Shown here: positions 8,126 to 17,117 of the stretch, in pieces
How positions within the stretch are numbered: position 1 is the stretch's first letter
Layout: every line of letters starts with the position of its first letter
The notes under the pieces: generated by a model
Databases searched by the model: none
Told to the model about the DNA's origin: nothing
The model's input: only the letters and a program-made list of their open reading frames with translations
Translations under genes and position numbers: made by a program
NCBI RefSeq assembly: GCF_015291745.1
Contig: NZ_CP030059.1
Location: 5,731,501 to 5,795,500, forward strand
Reading direction: 5' to 3'
Length of the DNA: 64,000 bases
Source of the DNA: Bradyrhizobium sp. CCBAU 53351
GTDB taxonomy: Bacteria > Pseudomonadota > Alphaproteobacteria > Rhizobiales > Xanthobacteraceae

Positions 8126-10546
8126 ATGGGTACCGACATGGCTCAGACGTATCGCGCAGCAGACTGGGCAGCATTCGTTCTCGGAGGCGTCATGATCCTC
8201 ATCGGCTTCGTACTCGGGGCCGGCGGCGCGTGGCTGCTGTGGTTGGGGGGGTCGTTCTATTATCTGCCCAGCGGACTCATGCTGATCGTCTCGGGTGTTC
8301 TGTTGGCCCGCCGGCGCGTCGAAGGCGCATGGCTTTACCTTCTCCTCTTCCTGCTCACCCTCGCATGGGCGTTCTGGGAAGTTGGCGCCAACGGGTGGGC
8401 GCTGGTCCCACGGACGGTCGGTCCGGGTGTGTTACTGATCTTCGTGCTGGCTCTCACCCCGAAGCTTCGCCCGATCCGCCACCAATATGAACCTGCGGTG
8501 ACTATCGTGGTCGGATTGCTCTTGTTGGTGGCTACCACTTTGTTGATGACGGGGGCTTTCAGGCCGGCAAGCGCCGCACCGTCCGTGGTGCCGTCGCCGA
8601 CAAACGCGATGCCCGATCCTTCGCCTCTGAAGGCGGGCGCGGATTGGCCTGCCTATGGCGGCAGCTACAGCGCACGCCGCTATTCGCCGCTCGACCAGAT
8701 CAATACGACCAACGTCGCCAAGCTCACCAAGGTCTGGACCTTCCATACCGGCGACCTGCCGACAAAGACCACGAAAGGCACCTACGGCGCGGAGAACACG
8801 CCGCTCAAGGTGGGCGATACCCTCTACGTCTGCACCCCCAAGAACCTCGTTCTTGCTGTCGATGCCAAGAGCGGCAAGCAGATCTGGCGATTTGACCCGC
8901 GCGTCCCGGACGAATTCATTCCGTACACAGCGGCTTGCCGGGGTCTCGCCTATTACGCGCTTCCGAATGCCGATCAGAGCGCCGCCTGCGCTCAGCGCAT
9001 CATCGAAGGCACGCTCGATGCACGCCTCATCGCGATCGATGCGAAGACCGGCAAGCGCTGCCAGACGTTCGGCTATGACGGACAGGTCGACACTGCGACG
9101 GGCGTTGGCCGACACGACCCCGGCATGTTTGCGATCACGTCGGCGCCGACCATCGTCCGCGGCATCATCGTCATCGGGCACGAAGTGCTCGACGGCCAAA
9201 AGCGGGACGCGCCGTCGGGTGTGATTCAGGGATATGATGCACAAACCGGCGCCTTGCGCTGGGCCTGGGACATGGTCAAGCCCGATGCAGACGCACCGCC
9301 GCCGGTGGGACAGACCTATACCAGGGGCACGCCCAACATGTGGACGACCGCCTCCGGCGACGAGCAGCTGGGGCTCGTCTATCTGCCGCTCGGCGTCTCG
9401 GCCGTCGACTATTGGAGCAGCAGCCGCTCGGACCGCGAAAAAGAGTTCGCCACGTCTCTGGTGGCGCTCGATGTCACCACCGGTAAGCCCGCCTGGCACT
9501 TCCAGACCGTGCACAATGACGTCTGGGACTACGAACTCGGCTCTCAAGCCACTCTGGTCGACTTCCCGACCGACAACGGCGCGCCGGTGCCCGCGCTCGT
9601 GCTGCCGAGCAAGCGCGGCGACATTTTCGTGCTCGACCGGCGCACCGGCAAGCCGCTGGTCGGCGTCGAGGAGAGGCCAGTCCCGCAAGGCGGCGTCGAG
9701 CCGGCGCAGCGTGCAAAGACCCAGCCATTCTCGTTGTACCACACGCTGCGGAAGGCCGACCTCACCGAGCAGGACATGTGGGGCATGTCGCCGATCGATC
9801 AGATGATCTGCCGCATCCAGTTTCGTCGGGCAAGCTACAAGGGCATCTTCACACCGCCCACCGCCAGCCCGCACTGGATCGAATATCCCGGCTACAATGG
9901 CGGCTCCGATTGGGGCGGCATCGCCGTCGATCCCGTTCGCCAGGTCATCGTCGCGAACTACAACGACATGCCGAACTACAATCGCCTGGTGCCGCGCGAC
10001 GAGGCCAACCGTCTCGGCTGGGCGCCGCGCGACCAGGCGCGCGGCGAAATCGGCGGGCAGGAAGGCGCGGGCGATCCGCAGCTCGGCTCCCCCTATGCCA
10101 TCAACGTCAATGCGGGCTGGCGACTGCCCGGCACCGGGTTGTTGTGCAAGCAGCCGCCCTATGGCGGGATTCGCGCCATCGACCTGAAGACCGGCAAGAC
10201 GTTGTGGGATCGCCCTTTGGGAGAAGCGCGGACGAATGGACCCTTCGGGATCCCGTCGATGCTGCCGATCACGATTGGAACGCCTAATAATGGAGGCGCC
10301 GTCGTGACTGCCGGCGGGCTGATCTTCGTCGCAGCGACGACCGACAATCTCATCAGAGCAATCGATATCAAAACCGGAAAAACTGTCTGGAAGGACGTGC
10401 TACCTGCCGGGGGCCAGGCCACGCCGATCACCTACGAGGCCGGCGGCCGCGAATATCTCGTCATCATGGCCGGCGGTCATCATTTCATGGAGACGCCGAT
10501 CGGCGATTCCTTGATCGCCTACTCGTTGCCGAGCCCCGGCCGCTGA
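8126..10546 (+). CDS. gcd: Membrane-bound PQQ-dependent glucose dehydrogenase
   Basis: The 806-residue quinoprotein oxidises glucose to gluconolactone in the periplasm and passes electrons to ubiquinone. Five hydrophobic segments lie in the first ~150 residues, which is the membrane anchor. The PQQ beta-propeller domain follows, starting at DWPAYGGSYSARRYSPLDQI. Propeller tryptophan-docking repeats are frequent (for example AIDLKTGKTLWDRPLGEART and IDIKTGKTVWKDVLPAGGQA). The active-site strand HNDVWDYELGSQATLVDFP and the family stretch GGQEGAGDPQLGSPYAINVN are intact. Length equals the usual ~800. No pqq biosynthesis genes are in the window, so the cofactor must be made elsewhere or taken up. 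Confidence 0.93.
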   Translation: MGTDMAQTYRAADWAAFVLGGVMILIGFVLGAGGAWLLWLGGSFYYLPSGLMLIVSGVLLARRRVEGAWLYLLLFLLTLAWAFWEVGANGWALVPRTVGPGVLLIFVLALTPKLRPIRHQYEPAVTIVVGLLLLVATTLLMTGAFRPASAAPSVVPSPTNAMPDPSPLKAGADWPAYGGSYSARRYSPLDQINTTNVAKLTKVWTFHTGDLPTKTTKGTYGAENTPLKVGDTLYVCTPKNLVLAVDAKSGKQIWRFDPRVPDEFIPYTAACRGLAYYALPNADQSAACAQRIIEGTLDARLIAIDAKTGKRCQTFGYDGQVDTATGVGRHDPGMFAITSAPTIVRGIIVIGHEVLDGQKRDAPSGVIQGYDAQTGALRWAWDMVKPDADAPPPVGQTYTRGTPNMWTTASGDEQLGLVYLPLGVSAVDYWSSSRSDREKEFATSLVALDVTTGKPAWHFQTVHNDVWDYELGSQATLVDFPTDNGAPVPALVLPSKRGDIFVLDRRTGKPLVGVEERPVPQGGVEPAQRAKTQPFSLYHTLRKADLTEQDMWGMSPIDQMICRIQFRRASYKGIFTPPTASPHWIEYPGYNGGSDWGGIAVDPVRQVIVANYNDMPNYNRLVPRDEANRLGWAPRDQARGEIGGQEGAGDPQLGSPYAINVNAGWRLPGTGLLCKQPPYGGIRAIDLKTGKTLWDRPLGEARTNGPFGIPSMLPITIGTPNNGGAVVTAGGLIFVAATTDNLIRAIDIKTGKTVWKDVLPAGGQATPITYEAGGREYLVIMAGGHHFMETPIGDSLIAYSLPSPGR

Positions 10547-10964
10547 CTCCTGACGAGCAGAGGCAGCCTTGGGAAGTGTTGCTATGCAGTCACCAAGAAC
10601 GGAACGGACGTCGCATGTTGTCGCAGCCGTTGCGTCGCCCTTCAAACGTCCGGTCCGAGCTGGCGGGCATGGAAGACCAACGTTACTCAGTGCACTCGCC
10701 ACCGCTGCGACGAGGGTAACACAGCGTGCCGGCAACAACTCGGGCTATGAGATCGCGCCAGTTCGCCGGTTCGTCAAAGTCGGCGACTACCGCCTGCGAC
10801 AAGAAATGCTTGTACGGCAACGTACTAATCCACCGAATGTCGAAAAGACCCTTGGCGCCTTAGGACTATAGTGAACCAAAAGCAAAGATCCCAGGTAGAG
10901 CTAGACTCATCCCTCTCTGGATAAGCCTTCTCCAACTGGCGACGCACATACAGGAGGAGTCCAG
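10547..10964. other. Intergenic, no gene seen
   Basis: 418 bases between the glucose dehydrogenase and the ABC importer. Open frames here are short and arginine-rich shadows. It presumably holds the importer promoter. A good ribosome-binding site (CAGGAGGAG) lies just before 10965. Confidence 0.6.
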
Positions 10965-12308
10965 ATGAGCACGGGCAAGTATTTGCGCGTCACACGACGC
11001 CGTTTCCTGCAACACACCGGTCTTACCCTTGCCGCCGCATCGGCGCCGTCGGTATCTGCGCCGTTCGTCTCCCGCGCGCTTGCCGACACCAAATCCCTTT
11101 CCATCGTGCAGTGGAGCCATTTCGTCCCCGAGTACGACAAATGGTTCGATGCGTTCGCAAAGGACTGGGGAGAGAAAAACCACGTCGAGGTCACCGTCGA
11201 TCACATCCCGGTCGGCAACGTCGCCGCGCGCGCCGCCGCCGAGGCCTCCGCACAATCGGGCCACGATCTGTTCGGCTGGAACGGCGCGGGCGGCGCGCAC
11301 CTCTACCGCAAGTTCCTCGTCGACGTGACGAGCCTCGTCGAGGCGACGGAGAAAAAGTACGGCAAGGTCAGCACGATCGGGCGACAGATCGGCTACAACC
11401 AGGACGACAAGACCTGGTCTGCGTTCCCCGATTTCTACATCAACTTCCCCATCATGTATCGTAAGAGCATGTGGGACGAGATCGGAGTGAAGCCGGACAC
11501 GTGGGACAACGTGCGTACGGGCGGCGCCAAGCTGAAAGCCAAGGGTCACCCGGTGGGCATTTCGCTCGGGCACAGCAACGACCCGAATACGACCTGGCGC
11601 GGCCTGCTGTGGAGCTATGGCGGCGCGCTTCAGGACGCCGATGGCAAGAGCGTCGTGCTCAACAGCAAGGAGACGGTCGAAGCCGTCAAATATGTCTCGG
11701 CGCTATACAAGGAGGCGATGACGCCGGAAGTGCTGTCGTGGGACGACTCCAGCAACAACCGATATCTCGTGTCGGGCGTCGGCTCGCTGATCGTCAACCC
11801 GATTTCCGCCTACCGTACCTTCCAGAAGGCCAACAAGAAGGGCGCCGACGACACCTTCGTGATGGCCCCGCCGAAGGGGCCGGTACGCCAGATCATGGGC
11901 GGCGCGTCCGAGTTCTACGGCATCTGGAAGTTCGCCAAGAACAAGGAAGGCGCAATCGAGTTCCTCAAATACTACGCCGATCACTGGCCGGAAGCGTTCA
12001 AGGCGAGCGAGGGGTACAACAATCCGTGCTTCGCCAACCTCGTGCCGAAGCCGATGCCGATTCTGTCGAACGATTCAACCTCGACGCCGAATGACAAGCT
12101 TGCCGTGCTGCAGGATTCCGGACAGTGGTCGGCGTCCCCCGGATATCCCGGTCCGTCATGGCCTGCCGTCGACGAGGTCTACAACGACTTCGTCATCTGC
12201 GACATGATGTCGAAGTCCGCGACCGGTCAGATGTCGGCCGAGGACGCCGTCAAATGGGCGCACCAGCAGTCCGAGGCGATCTTCACCAAGTGGCACGGCA
12301 AAACCTGA
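10965..12308 (+). CDS. ABC transporter substrate-binding protein, family 1, Tat-type signal
   Basis: 447 residues. The N-terminus RVTRRRFLQHTGLTLAAASA is a twin-arginine signal, so the protein is probably exported folded. The mature part (KSLSIVQWSHFVPEYDKWFD onward) has the two-lobe family-1 solute-binding layout, with YRKSMWDEIGVKPDTWDNV and GGASEFYGIWKFAKNKEGAI as typical blocks. It is the first gene of a four-gene importer. Family members bind mono- or oligosaccharides or polyols; the ligand here cannot be read from sequence. CAGGAGGAG precedes the ATG. Confidence 0.88.
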   Translation: MSTGKYLRVTRRRFLQHTGLTLAAASAPSVSAPFVSRALADTKSLSIVQWSHFVPEYDKWFDAFAKDWGEKNHVEVTVDHIPVGNVAARAAAEASAQSGHDLFGWNGAGGAHLYRKFLVDVTSLVEATEKKYGKVSTIGRQIGYNQDDKTWSAFPDFYINFPIMYRKSMWDEIGVKPDTWDNVRTGGAKLKAKGHPVGISLGHSNDPNTTWRGLLWSYGGALQDADGKSVVLNSKETVEAVKYVSALYKEAMTPEVLSWDDSSNNRYLVSGVGSLIVNPISAYRTFQKANKKGADDTFVMAPPKGPVRQIMGGASEFYGIWKFAKNKEGAIEFLKYYADHWPEAFKASEGYNNPCFANLVPKPMPILSNDSTSTPNDKLAVLQDSGQWSASPGYPGPSWPAVDEVYNDFVICDMMSKSATGQMSAEDAVKWAHQQSEAIFTKWHGKT

Positions 12309-12371
12309 GGCGGTGGACCGCGCTTGCGCGGCCCGGACACCGCAACGGTTGCTGCCTGTCACAAAGGACTG

Positions 12372-12402
12372 GCGCTCCGCCGCATGATCGACGGCGGAGC
12401 GC
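12372..12402 (+). promoter_or_regulatory. Intercistronic hairpin between binding-protein and ATPase genes
   Basis: GCGCTCCGCCG (12372-12382) is perfectly complementary to CGGCGGAGCGC (12392-12402) with a nine-base loop, and no T-run follows. Such hairpins after binding-protein genes commonly stabilise the upstream mRNA or weaken read-through, giving excess binding protein. That role is inferred. Confidence 0.6.
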
Positions 12403-12426
12403 AGTGCATTGATCTCAGGAGGTTCG

Positions 12427-13455
12427 ATGGCTGCGGTATTGACTAGGGATATCGTCAAGATATTCGGCGAGGTGCCCGCCGTCAACGGCATCTCGCTCAC
12501 GGTGCCGGATGGCGAGTTCATGGTGCTGCTCGGCCCTTCGGGCTGCGGCAAAACGACGTTTCTGCGCATCATCTGCGGCCTGGAGCAGCAGACGAGCGGC
12601 GATCTCCTGATCGGCGGCCACGTCGTCAACGACATCCCGCCGCGCGCTCGCGGCGTTGCGATGATGTTTCAGAGCTATGGTCTCTATCCGCACTACACCG
12701 TCCGCAACAACATTGCGTTTCCGTTGCGGACGCAGCGGGTGCCCCGCGAGGAAATCCAGAAGAAGGTCGATTGGGCCTCGCGGCTGCTTGGCATCGGCCA
12801 TCTTCTCGACCGGCGGCCGCGTCAGCTCTCCGGCGGCGAGCGCCAGCGCGTTGCGCTTGCGCGCGCGCTCGTTCGCGAGCCGACGGCGCTTCTGCTCGAT
12901 GAGCCGCTGTCCAATCTCGATGCCAAATTGCGCACCCTGGCTCGGCAGGAAATCAAGAACTTCCAGCAGAGCGTTGGGCTTACGACCGTCTACGTGACCC
13001 ACGACCAAGTCGAAGCGATGGGCATGGGCGACCGCATTGCGGTCATCGACCATGGACGTATCAGGCAGGTGGGGACGCCAACCGAAATCTACGAAGATCC
13101 AGCCGACCTTTTCGTCGCGACCTTTGTCGGCGCGCCGCCGATGAACATCGTGACACACGACGGCGGCGGCTATTTGGGTTTCAGGCCGGAGAATTTCCTG
13201 CCCAGGAACATGATTGAAGATGGCGGCGCGACCGAATTCTCGTTTCGCGTCGACCGCTCCGAATATCTCGGGTCCGAGCGCATCGTTTACGGTGCGATCG
13301 CTGATTTCGATTCGAGCCAACCAATCACGGCGAAGTTGCCGCCAGCCCACGTCGCCGAAGCAAGCATTCATCCCGGGGAGTGGCATCCGTTCGCGGTGAA
13401 GAACAGCGCCTTGCGCCATTTCGACGCCGGCGGCAATCGCAGCACTCGCCACTGA
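12427..13455 (+). CDS. Sugar ABC transporter ATPase (MalK/UgpC type)
   Basis: 342 residues from the ATG at 12427, preceded by AGGAGG. The frame is open six codons further, but without a ribosome-binding site. Walker A is GPSGCGKTT, the Q-loop is MMFQSYGLYPHYT, the signature is LSGGERQRVALARAL and Walker B is LLLDEPLSNLD. The switch histidine is in YVTHDQ. The C-terminal ~110 residues form a short TOBE-like regulatory domain. It energises the permeases encoded by the next two genes. Confidence 0.92.
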   Translation: MAAVLTRDIVKIFGEVPAVNGISLTVPDGEFMVLLGPSGCGKTTFLRIICGLEQQTSGDLLIGGHVVNDIPPRARGVAMMFQSYGLYPHYTVRNNIAFPLRTQRVPREEIQKKVDWASRLLGIGHLLDRRPRQLSGGERQRVALARALVREPTALLLDEPLSNLDAKLRTLARQEIKNFQQSVGLTTVYVTHDQVEAMGMGDRIAVIDHGRIRQVGTPTEIYEDPADLFVATFVGAPPMNIVTHDGGGYLGFRPENFLPRNMIEDGGATEFSFRVDRSEYLGSERIVYGAIADFDSSQPITAKLPPAHVAEASIHPGEWHPFAVKNSALRHFDAGGNRSTRH

Positions 13456-13469
13456 ACCGGGGACAGCTG

Positions 13470-14399
13470 ATGGCCGTCATTGCAGAGCCCATTGCCAAGC
13501 CGGTTTCGCGCTTTCACTTCGTACTCGATCGCCGCGAAATGCTCGAAACGATTTTGGTCGCGCCGGCGATCCTGTACGTCCTGCTGCTCGTCGGTCTTCC
13601 GCTTCTGCTCGCGATCTACTACTCGCTCAGCGCCTACACGATCTATAACCCGACCTGGAAGTTCGTCGGACTGGCCAATTTCGAGCAAATTCTGCAGAAT
13701 CCAACTTTCCTCGACACGTTGCGCAACACGTTCATCTTTACGTTCGGGTCGCAATTGCTCGGCCTCGTGCTCGGAAAGTTCGGCGCGTTCCTGCTATTGC
13801 GACCCTTTCGGGGCCGCAAGATCGTGCGGGCGCTGATTATCCTGCCATTTGCAGTGCCGGTCGCACTCGCCACGATCGCCTGGCAGTGGATGTTCGATTC
13901 GCTCTACAGCGTGATCAACTGGAGCCTGATCGCGGCGGGCTTTCTTACTCGCGAAGATGCGCCGAACTGGCTTGGCGATCCCTACCTTGCAATGTTGTGC
14001 ATTGTCATCATCAACGCCTGGCGCTTCTTTCCATTTGCCATCGTGATCTTCCTCGCCGGCATCACTGCCGTTCCGCAGGACGTGATCGACGCGGCCACGG
14101 TCGACGGTGCAGGTTTTTGGCGCCGCAACTACCAGATCATCCTGCCCATGATCCTGCCGATCATGGCCATCGGCCTGATCTTCGGCATCGTGTTCACGTT
14201 CACTGATCTCTCCATCGTGTTCTTGCTGACGATGGGTGGTCCTGGCGGCGCGACATCGGTGCTGGGCTTCGCTGGCTTTCAGACCGGCATCGTCTCCGGC
14301 GATGTCTCGCACGGCGCGGCCATCTCGTTGTTCATGCTGCCGGTGCTGCTGGTCGTGGTGATTTTCATGCTGCGCTTCATTCGTCGCCGGGAGATTTGA
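13470..14399 (+). CDS. Sugar ABC transporter permease (MalF/UgpA type)
   Basis: 309 residues from the ATG at 13470, fourteen bases after the ATPase stop. The upstream-open frame overlapping the ATPase gene is unlikely to be used. Six transmembrane segments are visible. The EAA-type cytoplasmic loop reads VIDAATVDGAGFWRRNYQII then LPMILPI, which is the ATPase contact. The longer N-terminal region marks it as the first permease of the pair. Confidence 0.9.
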   Translation: MAVIAEPIAKPVSRFHFVLDRREMLETILVAPAILYVLLLVGLPLLLAIYYSLSAYTIYNPTWKFVGLANFEQILQNPTFLDTLRNTFIFTFGSQLLGLVLGKFGAFLLLRPFRGRKIVRALIILPFAVPVALATIAWQWMFDSLYSVINWSLIAAGFLTREDAPNWLGDPYLAMLCIVIINAWRFFPFAIVIFLAGITAVPQDVIDAATVDGAGFWRRNYQIILPMILPIMAIGLIFGIVFTFTDLSIVFLLTMGGPGGATSVLGFAGFQTGIVSGDVSHGAAISLFMLPVLLVVVIFMLRFIRRREI

Positions 14400-14400
14400 G

Positions 14401-15246
14401 ATGTCGTCCCCCGTTGCCCGCTCGCTCCGAGAAACCGGCTTCTACTTCGGCGTCGCCTTCTTCGTCATCCTGGCCGCGTTTCCGTTCTATTGGATGGTGA
14501 TCACGGCGTTCAAGCAGAACAGCGACCTCTACGACATCGCCAACACCCCGTTCTGGTTCAATGAGCCGCCGACGCTCGAGCACATCAAGTACCTGTTCGA
14601 GGAGACCCTGTTCGCGCGCTGGCTGCTGAATTCACTGGTCATCGGCCTCTGCGTCACCGCGATCACACTAGTCACCGCGGTTCCGGCCGGATACAGCCTT
14701 GCCCGCATGACCAGCAGAAAGGGCGAAGCTCTCGGCATCATGATCTTCCTAACCTACTTGGTCCCTCCAACCCTACTGTTCCTGCCGTTGTCGCGGATCA
14801 TCGCCGTCCTCGGTCTCCAAAACTCGATGTGGTCGTTGGTGTTGGTCTACCCAACGTTCACGATCCCATTCTGCTCCTGGCTGTTGATGGGATTCTTCAA
14901 GGCGCTGCCGGTCGAGATCGAGGAAGCCGCAATCGTCGACGGCTGCAGCCTTTTCGGCGCCTTCATCAAGATGGCGATCCCGCTGTCGGTGCCGGCAATT
15001 TTGACCGTGGTGATCTTTACGTTCACCCTGACGCTTCAGGAGTTTGTCTACGCGCTGACCTTCGTCTCCTCATCCGACCAGAAGCCGATCACGTTGGGCG
15101 TCTCGACCGACTTGATCCGCGGAGACGTGTTCTTCTGGGGTGAGATCATGGCGGGTGCCCTGATCGCCGCGGTGCCAGTGGCTATCGCTTACAATCTCTT
15201 TCTCGATCGCTTTATCGCCGGTATCACAGGAGGAGCCGTGAAGTAA
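14401..15246 (+). CDS. Sugar ABC transporter permease (MalG/UgpE type)
   Basis: 281 residues with six membrane helices and the EAA loop IEEAAIVDGCSLFGAFIKMA followed by IPLSVPA. The ATG lies one base after the stop of the previous permease, indicating translational coupling. With the two permeases, the single ATPase and the Tat-exported binding protein, the importer is complete. No catabolic enzyme follows, so the substrate remains open. Confidence 0.9.
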   Translation: MSSPVARSLRETGFYFGVAFFVILAAFPFYWMVITAFKQNSDLYDIANTPFWFNEPPTLEHIKYLFEETLFARWLLNSLVIGLCVTAITLVTAVPAGYSLARMTSRKGEALGIMIFLTYLVPPTLLFLPLSRIIAVLGLQNSMWSLVLVYPTFTIPFCSWLLMGFFKALPVEIEEAAIVDGCSLFGAFIKMAIPLSVPAILTVVIFTFTLTLQEFVYALTFVSSSDQKPITLGVSTDLIRGDVFFWGEIMAGALIAAVPVAIAYNLFLDRFIAGITGGAVK

Positions 15247-15615
15247 GCTGACTTCGTCAGGCAGCGCTCCCGGGTTTTTGCGGCGCAGAAGGGCTGCTCA
15301 GTCCACCAAGAGAGTTCGTCCAGCAATTTTCTTCGCTGCCTCGGAGCTTGGCTACGCGTCCTCCCGTGAGGTCTTGATTACTACCCGGCACACACTGGTA
15401 CATCACATCGCCTTGCGGCGGATCATCAGCCGCATCTTCAGCAAGCGCATTTTTTGATCGCCGAGTTTCGATTTTGGAATAGGGCATTCCAATACTGCTC
15501 CGTCCTGTTCGCAACCCGGCCGCTGCCGAGTGGGAGGCAGGATTTTAGCCGTTGCGCTTAACTAGTTTACGAAATTGCCCTCTTTCGAGGAGCAATGTTC
15601 TAGCACCAGGCGCTA
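15247..15615. other. Intergenic, no gene seen
   Basis: 369 bases after the importer operon. I see no reading frame with protein-like character and no strong terminator beyond short imperfect stems near 15250. Confidence 0.55.
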
Positions 15616-15911
15616 TTATCTCGTCGGCGGACCGCGATTTTTTTGAACGGCACGCATCGAATTCCAACAAAGACCTTTGAAATTCTGCGCTATGTAGTTT
15701 TTCCATAAATCGGCAGAATATTGTCGACGCGTTTCCTCTTCAACGGCCGTTGCCGTGGGCGGTTCGGGGAATTCAAGCTTGTCGCGGTCGGAGGCCATCT
15801 TGGAGCGGAGCTGTTCTGGCTCCGACGGCGTTACTTTGGTCAGGGGTCGACGATCGGAACCGCCGCCGGCGATCGACTCTTGCGGCTGTTGCCGACCTTC
15901 TTGACGGCCAT
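15616..15911 (-). pseudogene. Frameshifted small hydrophilic protein gene
   Basis: A basic start, MAVKKVGNSRKSRSPAAVPI, begins at 15911 and runs into a stop after 23 codons. The -1 neighbour frame continues smoothly as LTKVTPSEPEQLRSKMASDR, then DKLEFPEPPTATAVEEETRR and QYSADLWKNYIAQNFKG, to a stop at 15616. Joined, they make a ~97-residue Lys/Pro-rich protein resembling small rhizobial proteins of unknown role. The shift lies near 15835-15845. An intact 60-codon gene from the ATG at 15798 is the alternative, but it has no ribosome-binding site. Confidence 0.45.
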
Positions 15912-15939
15912 CGGCTCTTTCCCAGCTCCGCTCACACCT

Positions 15940-16119
15940 TCAATGGCCGCAAGAAGTATGAATGATGGACGCCCATCCGTCGAGCAACAAGCCGTCCCAG
16001 GCTATGACACCCTCATTCCACTTCGACGCGTGCTCGTGGTACATCGAAGCCCATCGAGGACTCCATTCGATGATCTGGTGATTGAGGCCGTCGTGAACGT
16101 GAAACGGCGAACGGATCAA
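15940..16119 (-). CDS. Possible 59-residue protein, TTG start
   Basis: Frame reading MIRSPFHVHDGLNHQIIEWS through MYHEHASKWNEGVIAWDGLL to HTSCGH. It is rich in His and Trp, which is unusual, and has no clear ribosome-binding site. It sits between two small minus-strand genes. It may be chance; I recognise no family. Confidence 0.25.
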   Translation of the reverse strand: MIRSPFHVHDGLNHQIIEWSPRWASMYHEHASKWNEGVIAWDGLLLDGWASIIHTSCGH

Positions 16120-16134
16120 ATGTGTCCATCGAGT

Positions 16135-16305
16135 TCATGCCGAATGTCCGGGATCAACGTCCTTCGGCGTCTTCTTCTCCCGCTGCGGCGTCATCCGCGC
16201 TGGGCTTTCCTTTCTGGGAACGCCGCGAGGACCGAGCTCTTCGCGCTGGATGTCATCCTCGGACTGCTCGGGCTCCACGCCGTCGATCGGCTTCTCGGGC
16301 ATCAT
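16135..16305 (-). CDS. Small acidic hydrophilic protein
   Basis: 56 residues, MMPEKPIDGVEPEQSEDDIQ then REELGPRGVPRKESPARMTP, ending DPGHSA. It is highly charged, proline-rich and probably unstructured. This composition matches short conserved rhizobial proteins without assigned function. A second in-phase ATG follows immediately. The ribosome-binding site is weak, so expression level and start are uncertain, but the codon pattern and lack of rare residues favour a real gene. Confidence 0.6.
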   Translation of the reverse strand: MMPEKPIDGVEPEQSEDDIQREELGPRGVPRKESPARMTPQREKKTPKDVDPGHSA

Positions 16306-16722
16306 TCCATCCGAGCCTTGTCTTTGAGATCGCGGACGGCGCGCTTCTGGTTGATGAGATCTTAGCCTTCTTCAGCTCAGTGCCGGCGCTCGATCTGGGG
16401 TACAATCTTCCTTCTCTGTTCACGCGCCAATCGCGCCTAAGGTTCGTAATGTGACCTGCTCTCTTCTTTAATATCGCCCATCGCCCATCCTGCCTGCCCT
16501 GCACCTGCCCTACCCCATCCCCACCCTATCCTACCCCATCCCCACCCTATCCTGCCCCACCTCCGTGGCGGCTGGCGCTGTCGTTGCCGGATACGCCGGC
16601 GAAGTCTCTCATTCTGACGGCAACTTACGCCGTCGTTCTCTTCAGCTCATCGTCCAGGGGTCCACGCTCGGACTCGTCGCCAGGCGGACCGTCCGCTCCG
16701 TATCAGAATCCAATCCTTCGGT
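16306..16722. other. Gene-poor stretch with C-rich sequence
   Basis: 417 bases without a supportable gene. From about 16480 to 16565 the plus strand is almost free of G and contains the tandem repeat listed separately. The remainder has only short frames. Confidence 0.5.
16510..16551. repeat. 21-base perfect tandem duplication, C-rich
   Basis: The unit CTACCCCATCCCCACCCTAT plus C occurs twice in direct contact (16510-16530, 16531-16551), flanked by similar CCTGCCC runs. The minus strand therefore has many closely spaced runs of three to four G, the pattern that can fold as a G-quadruplex. Confidence 0.85.
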
Positions 16723-16962
16723 TCAGCCGGATATGACGTCGCCGTCCGCGCCCCGTGCGCGCCAGTAGCGTTGACGGAGCCGCGGCGCGATCAGCCAGGC
16801 AATCGCCGCCGATGTCACGACGCTGATCGCTATCATCGTCGGGATCGCCTCCATCGCATCCGACTGGATCGGAGTGAGAAGGATCACGACCATTCCCGCT
16901 CCGAACAGCACTGCCTGGACCATCATGAAGACCATGGCCGCGATCTGAAGTCTTACCGACAT
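16723..16962 (-). CDS. Small two-helix membrane protein, stress-promoter driven
   Basis: 79 residues from the ATG at 16962, which has GGGAG about eight bases upstream. Two hydrophobic segments (LQIAAMVFMMVQAVLFGAGM and MIAISVVTSAAIAWLIAP) are followed by a basic tail, RLRQRYWRARGADGD. No catalytic motif is seen. An exact EcfG-type promoter lies 32-56 bases upstream of the start, so general-stress expression is likely. Function unknown. Confidence 0.7.
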   Translation of the reverse strand: MSVRLQIAAMVFMMVQAVLFGAGMVVILLTPIQSDAMEAIPTMIAISVVTSAAIAWLIAPRLRQRYWRARGADGDVISG

Positions 16963-16993
16963 GGAAGTTCTCCCGACATGCACATATTGGGAC

Positions 16994-17018
16994 AACGGGC
17001 GCGGCTCCGGCGGGTTCC
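16994..17018 (-). promoter_or_regulatory. EcfG-type promoter (GGAAC-N16-CGTT)
   Basis: On the minus strand GGAAC is at 17018-17014 and CGTT at 16997-16994, with a 16-base spacer. This is the -35/-10 pattern of the alphaproteobacterial general-stress sigma factor. It points at the gene starting at 16962, with a short leader containing that gene's ribosome-binding site. Confidence 0.7.
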
Positions 17019-17117
17019 CACCGGCCTTGGTAGGGAACACCTGTGCCGATGGCCCTCTGTGACTTCTGGTCGCTCAAACTGAATTTAGGGGCGACCTGAT
17101 TTGCGCTAATATACTAG

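Noticed and set aside
8432..9874. 480-codon open frame on the minus strand
   Set aside because: It is the antisense of the PQQ glucose dehydrogenase gene. The translation is Arg/His/Asp-rich with no family pattern, a normal shadow in high-GC DNA.
12415..13452. 345-codon minus-strand frame
   Set aside because: It lies entirely opposite the ABC ATPase with intact Walker motifs.
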